A DNA stretch of 64,000 bases, from the NCBI GenBank assembly GCA_009746045.1, contig RPFO01000065.1:8717542-8781541 (forward strand), written 5' to 3'. Origin of the DNA: Mesostigma viride. Lineage: Eukaryota; Streptophyta; Mesostigmatophyceae; Mesostigmatales; Mesostigmataceae. The first letter of the stretch is position 1; every line of letters begins with the position of its first letter. The notes beneath the pieces are model-generated. The model was not told the origin of the DNA. It was given only the letters and a program-made list of their open reading frames with translations, and did not search any database. A program made the position numbers and the translations under genes. Positions 1 through 9,600 of this stretch are shown here, piece after piece.

Positions 1-862
1 ACGCCCTCTCACAGCACGTGACGCCCATTGCCGTAGATGTGGCAGCTGTGGGTCGCACGCTGGCTGCTGAGCTCCCCACCATCCCCACCGCCACCGCCAC
101 CCTCCTCGCCTCCACCCCCCCCCCCTCCGCCTCCACCGACTCCATCACCGCCCAGCTCCGCGACATCGACCAGCGTCTTAAGGACAATGCCATCGCTATC
201 GAGGTCCTGCAGAACACCGCAGGCCTCGAGGCGGTCGGATCACCGCCCAGGCGGTGAAGGACATTGCCGTCAAGCCAGCCCCTGCTGGCCTGGCCGGCGA
301 TGCTCCTCCCATCCCTGGGCGAACATGCTTAAGCAATACACCACCTCCACCAACTCCGCCGTCGCAGCCCAGCTCCAGCGGCAGACGCTTGACCTCCACG
401 AGGAGGCCGAGCTCGCCAAGCGCAGCCTCAGTCAACGCCATACTCAAGAACTTCGACATGGAGGAAGGTGAGAATTTCGAGAAGCTTGCACGTGCGTTTG
501 AGAGCAAAATCCTTGATCGCATGGGCCTTCTGGGTGAGATTAAGCTGACCGCCTACCGCCTTCCCCGCGCGCGGGGTAAGGCAGGGGCGCCCCCGCTTCT
601 TCTCATCTTTAAGAGCCCATCGGACAAGGTTTCGTTTCTCAGACGCCACAAGCGGCTCGAGAACACTCCTTTCACCGTGGACGACGACTTGACCCTGGCG
701 CAGCAACAACGGCGACGGGAGCTATGGCCGACCTACCCTCAGCTCCGGCAGACCAAGGCGGGGCCGCAGCCGGTGTACTGGAAGGGGGCGGCCATCTACG
801 TCGGCCACAAGCCCTGGCATGCGACCCCTGCGGCTCCCGTAACTCCAGACACCCCAGCTTAG
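1..862 (+). pseudogene. ORF1p fragment (L1-like RNA-binding protein), frameshifted
   Basis: Encodes the coiled-coil, RRM-like and C-terminal parts of an L1-type ORF1 protein. It is closely similar to the intact protein at 46217-47590 (shared DDDLTLAQQQRRRELWPTY and a C-terminal PVYWKGAAIYVGHKPW block). The frame breaks around 220-260, where a small indel disturbs the segment before the conserved VKDIA motif, and again near 320-430. It ends with TAG at the same position as the intact copy. It is a dead copy; the 5' part lies outside the window. Confidence 0.8.
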
Positions 863-1179
863 GGGAATACAGCAGTAGTAGTAGTGTAGAATAGTTAGAC
901 CGTGGCCACGTATGTATGTAAGCCTCCTACAGGCTCTATACCAGCAGATTCACGAGTATTATTTAGCCATGTACATACGTGTGCCTACTGATGATGTGCC
1001 ACACTCCAGATGATGCCTAGCTTTATCTAGTTATGCTGTGCCCATGCAGAGAGTTGCTCTCTGTTGAGATGCCACACTCTAGCCCTCGTATATGCTGATC
1101 TTCCCCCCCGGATGCAGACGATATTTGTTTATAAACTTTTGTGTAATTATTTTTCTAATGAGATTAGCATAGTACTCCG

Positions 1180-2421
1180 GGCGGCACGCTGGCGGCTGCC
1201 GAGCTTCCCCTCCTCTCCTCCACCACCACCGCCACCTCCAAGCTCCTCGCCGCCACCTCCACCACAACCAAAGCCCTCACCGCCCAGCTCCTCGCCATCG
1301 ACAAGCGCCTGCAGGACAATGCCATAGCCATCGAATGCTTGCAGAACACCGCCGGCATCACTGCCCAGGCGGTGAAGGACATCGCCGCTCGGCCAGCCCC
1401 TGCTGGCCCTGCCGGCGATGCTCCTCCCGGCATCCCGACCTGGGCGGACATGCTTAAGCAGCACGCCACCTCCACCACCTCCGCCGTCGCCGCCCAGCTT
1501 AAGCAGCAGACGCTGGACCTCCGCGAGGAGGCCGAGCTCGCCAAGCGCAGCCTTAACGTCATAGTCAAGCTGACTTCGACCCGCTGCAGGACGAGACCTC
1601 CGAGACCCTTGCCCTGGCGTTTGAGAACAAAATCCTTGTCCCCATGGCTATCGATCACTGGTAAGGGCAAGCCGCGGGGGGTGACCCGCCTTCCCCGCTC
1701 GCGGGGTAAGGCCGGCCCCTCCCCCTTGCTCCTCACCTTTGACACCATAGCGGATAAGATGGAGTTCCTCAAGTGTTGCAAGCGGCTTGGGGGGACCGCC
1801 TACACGCTGGACGACGACTTGACCTTGACGCAGCAACAACGGCGACGGGAGCTATGGCCGACCTACCTCCAGCTTCGGCAGACGGCGGGGCAGAAGCCGG
1901 TCTACTGGAAGGGGGCGGACATCTACGTCGCCCACAAGCCCTGGCAGGCGACCCCTGCCGCCCCAGCCACCCCAGCCACCCCAGCCTAGGGAATATATAG
2001 CAGTAGTGTAGACTAGAAAGCTTAGTGACGTGGCCCTGTATGCCTACGTGACGGGCCCACACCCGCCCTTGCAATAGCCGTAGCAATTTCGAGTCATGCT
2101 TTGCCCATGCAGGGAGTTACTCCCTGCTGAGAGGCCATGTGTACCCTAGCTATAGCCTAGCCACATACCTTCCACCCCATATGTCATGCAGGCCCTCTAG
2201 GCCCTCTCCTCAAGCCCCCCCTGGGTGCCTGTGCTTGATTAGGAGGCATGAACCACCATGGAGGTGCAGGTGCACCTAGTGCACCCAGAGCAGGTGATAG
2301 TTGTACATCCTACACCTGCAGGTTGTCGCCCTGATTGTATTACAAACCCATAGATGCCCCTTTCTCAGGGCTATGTGTTACATATGCTCCCCACGGAGCT
2401 ATGATTTTAATTAATTAATTG
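1180..2421 (+). mobile_element. ORF1-only element copy E2, 5'-truncated, inserted in T1
   Basis: Flanked by the 11-bp target duplication atagtactccg (1169-1179 and 2422-2432). It starts inside ORF1, carries ORF1 to TAG near 1989 with frameshifts around 1560-1600, then a 3' UTR of a different subfamily (2000-2400) and a taattaattaatt tail. The same 3' UTR subfamily occurs in reverse at 22013-22237. 5' truncation with a target duplication and a low-complexity tail is the usual outcome of target-primed reverse transcription. Confidence 0.8.
1339..1989 (+). pseudogene. ORF1p fragment in E2
   Basis: This 216-codon open stretch encodes the coiled coil, part of the RRM-like domain and the C-terminal domain of the L1-like ORF1 protein. 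The segment equivalent to the middle of the RRM (about 1560-1660) is out of frame and diverged compared with 46217-47590. The C-terminal DDDLTLTQQQRRRELWPTY block is intact. Non-functional truncated copy. Confidence 0.7.
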
Positions 2422-2616
2422 ATAGTACTCCGTGGCATGCCTTTGCGCATGACACGCAAGTACTTACTTATACTTACTTACTTCCCCCCTTATCACGGGC
2501 TCCCCTTAGCTGGGTGTTGCCCGAGACTCTCAGTGGGGGGTGCAGGTGCCCTGGTGCACCTAGAGCAAGTGTCGTTTACATTCCAACCCTTGCAGGAAGT
2601 AGCTTAGAATGTATTA

Positions 2617-2689
2617 TTATTTTTCTAATGAGATTAGCATAGTACTCCGTGGCATGCCTTTGCGCATGACACGCAAGTACTTACTTACT
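2617..2689 (+). mobile_element. Small TACT-tailed repeat T2, 5'-truncated
   Basis: Shares about 70 bp with T1, including the acttacttact tail. It interrupts the E1 3' UTR between tatta (2612-2616) and tatta (2690-2694). Uninterrupted copies of this UTR (for example near 5088) read continuously across the site. Confidence 0.5.
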
Positions 2690-2723
2690 TATTACAGGCC
2701 ATATGCCCCTTCTCAAGGGCTAT

Positions 2724-2901
2724 TAAAATTAAAAATTAAATTAAATTATAACATGCCTCCGTGGGGAGGTCATGTAGCACATATTTCATGATGGATGGGA
2801 AGCCGCGTGATCGAACTATCCTAACTCTATCTAGAAAATCCTAACTGCACTACTCATCAAAACGCCTCCTCCGCTTGGGGGGAGGTGGCTTGCCCACAGG
2901 G
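2724..2901 (-). mobile_element. ORF2-type LINE 3' end fragment, 5'-truncated
   Basis: Reverse complement of the last codons and 3' UTR of the LINE at 27802-31369, including the proline-lysine C-terminus (KPPPPKRR) and an A/T tail at its left end. Flanked by the 13-bp target duplication tctcaagggctat (2711-2723 and 2902-2914), so it was inserted into the E1 3' UTR. Confidence 0.8.
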
Positions 2902-3227
2902 TCTCAAGGGCTATGTGCTACATATACTCCCAACGGAGTTATGTTCCTAATTAATTAATATGTTAATGCCATGTTTCCAGACCCTGGCCCAGCAACAGCG
3001 GCGACGCGAGCTATGGCCGACCTACCTTCAGCTCCGGCACAGCGCAGGGGGGAAGCCGGTACACTGGAAGGGGGCGGTCATCCACGTTGACCACAAGCCC
3101 TGGCAGCCCCCTCCTGCCACCCCAGACTAGGGAATTCATACCAGTAGTGTAGATTAGTCAGGCTTAGCCTAGCATGTGGCCCACGCGCATTAAAAAATTA
3201 AATTAAATTAAATTATAACATGCCTCC

Positions 3228-3875
3228 GTGGGGGTGAAGGACATTGCCGCCAAGCCAGCCCCGGCTGGCCTGGCCGGCGATGCTCCTCCCATCACCACCT
3301 GGGCGGACATGCTTAAGCAACATACCACCTCCACCACCTCCGCCGTCGCAGCCCAGCTCCAACGGCAGACGCTTGACCTCCGCGAGGAGGCCGAGCTCGC
3401 CCAGCGCAGCCTCAACGTCATTGTCAAGAACTTCACCATGGAGGAAGGTGAGACTTCCGAGAAGCTTTTGCGTGCGTTTGAGCGAGAAATCCTTGGTCGC
3501 ATGGGCCTTATCGGTGAGATCGCGCTGGCCGCCCACCGCCTTCCCCGCGCACGGGGTAAGGCAGGGCCGCCCCCGCTCCTTCTCACCTTTAAGACCCCGG
3601 CGGACAAGATTTCTTTTCTCAGACGCCGCAAGCGGCTCGAGAAGACTCTCTTCACCCTTGATGACGACCTGACCCTGGCGCAGCAACAACGGCGACGGGA
3701 GCTATGGCCGACCTACCTCCAGCTCCGGCAGACCAAGGCGGGCCAGCCGGTGTACTGGAAGGGGGCGGCCATCTACGTCGGCCACAAGCCCTGGCAGGCG
3801 ACCCCCCCCCCCCGCGGCCCCAGCGACTCCAGACGCCCCAGCTTAGGGGAATACAGCAGTAGTAGTGCAGAATAG
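3228..3875 (+). pseudogene. ORF1p C-terminal two thirds in E4
   Basis: A 215-codon frame, nearly identical to the intact ORF1p at 46217-47590 over the coiled coil, RRM-like domain and C-terminal domain. The end is altered by a poly-C expansion near 3805 that shifts the frame just before the normal stop. Truncated by insertion, so it lacks the N-terminal region. Confidence 0.75.
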
Positions 3876-4292
3876 ATAGACCGTGGCCATGTACATGTAC
3901 GCCTCCTAGAGGCACTATCCTAGCTAAGCCACGCGCTTTCCTTAATCATGTACATGTGTGCCTATGATGAGCCACACCCCAGATGATGCCTAGCTTTATT
4001 TAGTTATGTTGTGCCCATGCAGGGAGTAACTCTCTGCTGAGACGCCATGCCCTAGCTTCTTTGTATAGCTATGCTGCTCTTCCCCCCCATGACAGGCTCC
4101 CCCTTCGCTGGGCATAGCTTGAAGATCATGGGGATGCAAGTGCCCTGGTGCACCTAGAGCAAGGGTCCTTTACATCCCCACCCTTGCAGGAAGTAGCTTA
4201 GGATGTATGATAGGCCATATGCCCCCCTCTCAAGGGCTGTGTGCTACATATACTCCCAACGGAGTTATGTTACAATTCAATTCAATTCAATT
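3234..4292 (+). mobile_element. ORF1-only element copy E4, 5'-truncated, third nesting level
   Basis: Flanked by ccgtgggg (3226-3233 and 4293-4300) inside the minus-strand LINE fragment. It contains ORF1 from the VKDIA motif to the stop near 3845, then the standard 3' UTR (to about 4275) and a short caattcaattcaatt tail. Together with E3 and 3191-4782 it forms a three-deep nest. Confidence 0.8.
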
Positions 4293-4395
4293 CCGTGGGG
4301 AGGTCATGTAGCACATATTCCATGATGGATGGGGTGGAGGAAGCCGCGTAATCGAACTATACTAACGCTAGGCTATCTAGAAAATCCTAACTACA

Positions 4396-4782
4396 CTACT
4401 CATCAAAACGCCTCCTCCGCTTGGGGGGAGGTGGCTTGCCCACAGGGTCGGGCGTGTGCGCCTTGACAATCTTCTTCCACCGCGTCTTGTCCTGCATGAC
4501 AGTCCAAAGACGGGAGAGAGAGTGTATGCGGTGCTCAAACTGGGCTGGGACCACTAGGTCGTCCAGCAACATCTGAACGTAGTTGGTGACAGGTTTCCCT
4601 ACCCTTTTGGGAATGTCCGCGGGGCCAGGCCAGGTCAGAATATGCCGCCCTGGCTGGCCAAGCCGCTGGGGGCCGGCCAGACCAAGGGTGGTGTCGACCT
4701 GGCTAGTGCGGGCAAGGTGTCCTACAAATGCTATCCTACGCTGCCTAATCTCGTCCGAAACACGAGGCATGCCATGATACAA
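4396..4782 (-). pseudogene. LINE ORF2 C-terminal fragment
   Basis: A 128-codon frame that matches the last part of the ORF2 protein at 28527-31223: YHGMPRVSDEIRQRRIAFVG, GHLARTSQVDT and a Pro/Lys-rich C-terminus. It lacks the endonuclease and RT domains because of 5' truncation. Confidence 0.8.
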
Positions 4783-5154
4783 GGCCCACGCGCATGTGCG
4801 CCCATAATGGCCCCCATGGATGTTGTCTACAGAATTTAGCCAAGCCCTGCCTATAACGGGACCCCCATGGATGTTGCATTAAGAATTTCGCCATGCTATG
4901 CCATGCAGAGAGATGCTCTCTGTAGAGAAGCCATGTCCTAGCTCTTGTATAGCCATGATGATCTTCCCCACCTATGACAGGCTCCCCTTCGCTGGGTGTT
5001 GCCTGAAACTCTGGGTGGTGCAGGTGCCCTAGTGCACCTAGAGCAAGTGTTGTTTACATTCCCACCCTTGCAGGAAGTAGCTTAGAATGTATGATAGGCC
5101 ATATGCCCCTTCTCTGGGCTATGTGCTACATATACTCCCAACGGAGTTATGTTA

Positions 5155-5918
5155 CAATTCAATTCAATTCAATTCAATTCAATTCAATTCAATTCAATTC
5201 AATTCAATTCAATTCAATTCAATTCAATTCAATTCAATTCAATTCAATTCAATTCAATTCAATTCAATTCAATTCAATTCAATTCAATTCAATTCAATTC
5301 AATTCAATTCAATTCAATTCAATTCAATTCAATTCAATTCAATTCAATTCAATTCAATTCAATTCAATTCAATTCAATTCAATTCAATTCAATTCAATTC
5401 AATTCAATTCAATTCAATTCAATTCAATTCAATTCAATTCAATTCAATTCAATTCAATTCAATTCAATTCAATTCAATTCAATTCAATTCAATTCAATTC
5501 AATTCAATTCAATTCAATTCAATTCAATTCAATTCAATTCAATTCAATTCAATTCAATTCAATTCAATTCAATTCAATTCAATTCAATTCAATTCAATTC
5601 AATTCAATTCAATTCAATTCAATTCAATTCAATTCAATTCAATTCAATTCAATTCAATTCAATTCAATTCAATTCAATTCAATTCAATTCAATTCAATTC
5701 AATTCAATTCAATTCAATTCAATTCAATTCAATTCAATTCAATTCAATTCAATTCAATTCAATTCAATTCAATTCAATTCAATTCAATTCAATTCAATTC
5801 AATTCAATTCAATTCAATTCAATTCAATTCAATTCAATTCAATTCAATTCAATTCAATTCAATTCAATTCAATTCAATTCAATTCAATTCAATTCAATTC
5901 AATTCAATTCAATTCAAT
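5155..5918 (+). repeat. Perfect (CAATT)n array, about 153 units
   Basis: Runs 764 bp without a visible interruption. It sits exactly where E3 needs its 3' tail, directly after ggagttatgtta, and ends at the target duplication. E4 carries the same unit in only four copies. All three frames of the array are open (IQFNS repeats), an accident of a 5-bp unit without stop codons, not a gene. Confidence 0.95.
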
Positions 5919-5958
5919 GTTTCCAGACGTCGAAGAACTGCACACGGTGCAAAGGCAA

Positions 5959-6641
5959 AACATATGCTTTGATGCACATTAGCTATTAGTAGTCTCAGTT
6001 TCAAAACCAATTGCATCCTCACAGTGACAAGCTTCTGGTGGCAAGCCTTGTCATACGATTTGAGGGGCGAGGTGTGGAATCCAGCCCAGTGCAGGAAGGG
6101 GCATGCGTCCAGGCATAGTTGTCTCACTTCATATTGTGAGCATTGAGATAAAAATCATGTTGTTATTACGTTATCAGTTGAACAGTTTACTGTTTTGAAA
6201 CATGTGATATGTGCATGGAAAGCCTACCTCGCTGTGCACACTGCAGGGGTGCGCACCCAGCATCATCATGACTAGAAGTTCCAAATTTCCTACAAGCCAT
6301 CGGACTGGGCGAACAATTGGCAGCATCTGGCTAGTACAGTAACCTTACAAACACCTAACTAGAAATACTTGTTTACCATTAACTTCCAATGCTGACTGTT
6401 GGCTGCATGCCAAGCCTGCACGCCACACCCCAGCCACGGCTACATCCCTACCAAGGCCGGCACACTCTCTTTCACCACCCACCATGTGCGCCTATGCGAC
6501 AACTAGCTATGCATACAAGACACGAGGCGATATGGACGGGCCGGGGGCCATAACCCCTCGTATACTATGGGCCTACGGCACGAACGGGTGCCGGATTATA
6601 GTGACCACCTAACCCTTGACTACCTACATCTCGTTTTTTAT
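5959..6641. other. Intergenic / probable 3' UTR of the hnRNP gene
   Basis: No convincing coding region. On the minus strand a TGTAA motif (ttaca at 6345-6349 on plus), the usual algal polyadenylation signal, lies about 290 bp beyond the stop codon of the RNA-binding protein gene, so part of this stretch is probably its 3' UTR. The first 40 bp resemble a Penelope-like 3' region. Confidence 0.4.
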
Positions 6642-9600
6642 TTAAATGGCCCGATCCGATACCCGGGGAGGGTAAGGGGAGAAGCGCGCCGACTGGGTCG
6701 ACGAGTACTGCTGCCGTCCGGCGGTCCCATACCCAGCAGCGCCATAGCCCTCCATTCCCTGGCCATACCCGCCCGCCTGGTTGGCCCCGCCGCCCAGCGC
6801 CCCCGTCGCGCTGTACTGGCTGGCGTTCCCGTAGAATCCTCCCTGGCCGCTCGAGCTGACACCGGAGATGTCGCCGTAGCTGCCGCTGCCGTACATGTCC
6901 GGGTACCCGCTGCTGCTGTACGTCCCCGAGGCACCGCCCGCGCCGCCAGGGGCACCCGTGCTGGCGCCATAGTTCACGCCGCCTGCGCAGTTCAGATGGG
7001 TGTCAAGTACATATCAAGCCAGGGGCATCAAGACAGAAAACGTCTGAAAAAAGCATCCCACCAGAGACTGTGAGCAGTTGCCCAAACTGCCGTGACAGGT
7101 ACAACAATAATTAATGTCAGTGACTGGTGGCACTGCTGGAACTGTCACCACATGGGGAAGAAACACAGAAAAACAAACCCGGAAATAATTGATGAAAACT
7201 GATCGTGTATATATTTTTATTACTTTTACCCCAGCATCAGTTTTCATGGTATCCCTGGTGTCATGCTGCTTGCTCATCCAACCACAACATGCCAACCAGG
7301 AACCACAACATGCCAACCAGGGCGCACAACATGCCAACCAGGACGCACAACATGCCAACCAGGACGCACAACATGCCAACCAGGACACACAACATGCCAA
7401 CCAGGAACCACAACATGCTTGCTGAAGGGCAGGCTTGGGTGGAATGACGCGGTCACATCTGCCCAGTTTGCACGCCAAAGCACGCGATAATTACAACCGC
7501 GATCTGTGGCAACAGCCAACGGCACAGCTGCACCGCGTTTGGTACAGATGCCTATTTTGGTACGCATGCCTATTTTGGTACGCATGCCTATTTCGGTACT
7601 GATGCCTATTACGGCACAGATGCCTATTACGGTACTCATGCCTATTACGGAACCGATGCCTATTACGGTACTGATGCCTAATACGGTGCAGATGCCTATT
7701 ATGATACTGATGCCTATTACGGTACAGATGCCTATTACGGTACAGATGCCTATTACGGTACTGATGCCTTTTACGGTACTGATGCCTATTACGGTACAGA
7801 TGCCCATTACGGTACAGATGCCTATTACGGTACAGATGCCCATTACGGTACTGATGCCTATTACGGAAAGGATGCCTATTACGGTACTGATGCCTTTTAC
7901 GGTACTGATGCCTTTTACGGTACTGATGCCTATTACGGTACAGATGCCTATTACGGTACTGATGCCTATTACGGTACTGATGCCTATTTCGGCATTCTGC
8001 CATCCACCCTGTGCTGCCAAACAGAAAGAACCACGGCAAATCCCTCTCCAGGGCAGGGCTTGACCAACCTGCCCGTCTTCTAACCCATCACATCCAACCA
8101 ACCACATAAATTAGATGTCATTCACGCCTAAAGTTGGCTTCGCCGGATATATCAGGGTCAACCCAACTTAAGGTTAAACTATTCCCGCCACGCAAACTTT
8201 GGGCGGTGTGAACCTGGTGTGAACCCAACTTTGGACGTGAATGGCTGTACTAAATTGTACTAACTTGAACTAAAGATACTAAACATACTAATCTGAACAA
8301 GTTTTAACAAAGGATGCCGAAATCCTTGGCGACCCAACTTAAGCACACGCAACCAACAGCGTGAATGACAGTACTTGCAACACCACCACCCACCTGCAGA
8401 GCTGAACGACCCCCTGCCCGCGCCGTACGACCCGGCGCCATATCCCGCGCTGGCGCCGTACCCGCTGGCGCCAAACCCGCCCGTCGACCCCGCCGCGGGC
8501 CCGTTCGCGTTGCTGCCACCGAAGCCCCCGGCGCCATAGCCGCTGCTGCCGCCACCAAACCCGCCGCCCGCGCTGCCCCCGTACCCCTGCTGCGCTCCAT
8601 ACCCGCCCGACGCGCCGTACCCGCCGGCGCTGCCGTACCCGCTACTACCGCTGTCACCGTACCCACCCCCGCCGGCACTGCTGCCGTACCCGCCCCCGAA
8701 CCCGGCCCCCGCGCCGCCGTACCCGCCATAGCCCCCGCTCGTGCCACCGCCGTAGCCCCCCATGCTTCCCCCGCCCGCCCCGTAGCCCCCGCCCCCATAC
8801 CCGCCGCGGCCACCCCCGCCGGCGCCCATCCCGTACCCGCCGCCGGCGCCACGCAGCGCGCCACCGTAGGCGCCGCCAAACTCGCCGTAACTGCCTGGGC
8901 CCCGCGCGGCCCCGGCGCCGCCCATGCCGATGTTCTCCTTTGGAACAGCGCGCTTGACCTCGACCTGGCATACGGCACGTGTATTGATAGTTATTAACAT
9001 TCCATTATTATTATCATGTAAAGGATTGATATTATCAGAAAAAGCAGCGAGGATCCACCGAGCTGAAGTATGGCACCATGGGCCCAGAGAGAGATATGAG
9101 CCAACACGCACAGAAATAATATTAGGCATAGGGGTTTTATAGCAATATGGTTTTATAGCATATAGTTTTTATAGTATTAGGCAGCAGGGGTTCCGACAGA
9201 GTCCCCCCCAGCACACACAGACACGCTTGAGCTTTGTGCTTGTCCCGCACAAACGGCACGTGTTCAAGACAGCCGCTCCTGACACACATGCTTACTACCA
9301 GCCACCCACCCGCTTGTCGCGCAGGTTGTAGAATGACTTCTGCAGATTGTCCACTGACCGGTAGTAATCTATGTTAGGTAGATAGCAGTCAACGTGATTG
9401 CTCCACCCACCCGCTTGTCACACAGGTCGTGGAACGGCTTCTGCAGCACGTTGTCGACCGACTCCTCACTCTCGTACGTGATGAAGCCAAACCCACGCGG
9501 CCGCTGCGTGTGGTGGTCGTACATGACCACCACGTCTGTCACCGTGCCAAACTGCTCAAAGTAGTTGCGGAACACCTCTGCGCGGATGGAAGCAGGCATT

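Larger units (their letters stand above)
1110..2480 (+). mobile_element. Small TACT-tailed repeat T1 (SINE-like), split by E2
   Basis: About 118 bp of repeat (1110-1179 plus 2433-2480) lies between two copies of cttcccccc (1100-1109 and 2481-2489) in the E1 3' UTR. It ends in short acttactt repeats. A shorter copy sharing ctaatgagattagcatag and tggcatgcctttgcgcatg lies at 2617-2689. The small size, a tandem TACT tail and flanking duplications suggest a SINE-like element. No clear tRNA A and B boxes were recognised. Confidence 0.5.
1..2958 (+). mobile_element. ORF1-only L1-like retroelement copy E1, 5' end outside window
   Basis: A plus-strand copy of the same element that is complete at 46051-48038. 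Bases 1-863 are the distal ORF1. The 3' UTR follows, in pieces: 864-1109, 2481-2616, 2690-2723 and 2902-2958, ending in a short taattaatta tail. The interruptions are separate insertions, each with its own target duplication: a small TACT-tailed repeat (1110-2480, itself split by copy E2), a second such repeat (2617-2689) and a minus-strand LINE tail (2724-2901). No ORF2 follows ORF1. Removing the insertions gives a 3' UTR collinear with 47591-48038. Confidence 0.75.
3191..4782 (-). mobile_element. ORF2-type LINE fragment, 5'-truncated, inserted in E3
   Basis: Flanked by the 13-bp duplication ggcccacgcgcat (3178-3190 and 4783-4795). Its 3' tail (ttaaattaaatta on this strand) is at the left end and the ORF2 C-terminus (4396-4782, minus) at the right. 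It is itself interrupted at 3234-4292 by a plus-strand ORF1-element copy. Confidence 0.8.
2983..5916 (+). mobile_element. ORF1-only element copy E3 with giant (CAATT)n tail, twice interrupted
   Basis: Bounded by the 12-bp target duplication atgtttccagac (2971-2982 and 5917-5928). It starts at the last ORF1 block (2983-3130), continues into 3' UTR (3131-3190), is interrupted by a minus-strand LINE (3191-4782), resumes at 4796-5154 and ends in a 764-bp CAATT array. The flanks (tgccatgtttccagac on the left, gtcgaagaactgcacacgg on the right) resemble the Penelope-like 3' region near 45440-45480, so the target was a Penelope-like fragment. Confidence 0.8.

Noticed and set aside
5087-5989. Long open frames of IQFNS repeats in three frames
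   Set aside because: They are the translation of the CAATT array; a 5-bp stop-free unit is open in all frames. The array is a retroelement tail.
7491-8107. 180-277 codon repeat frames on both strands
   Set aside because: 18-bp minisatellite in an intron of the hnRNP gene; the flanking exons splice in phase around it.
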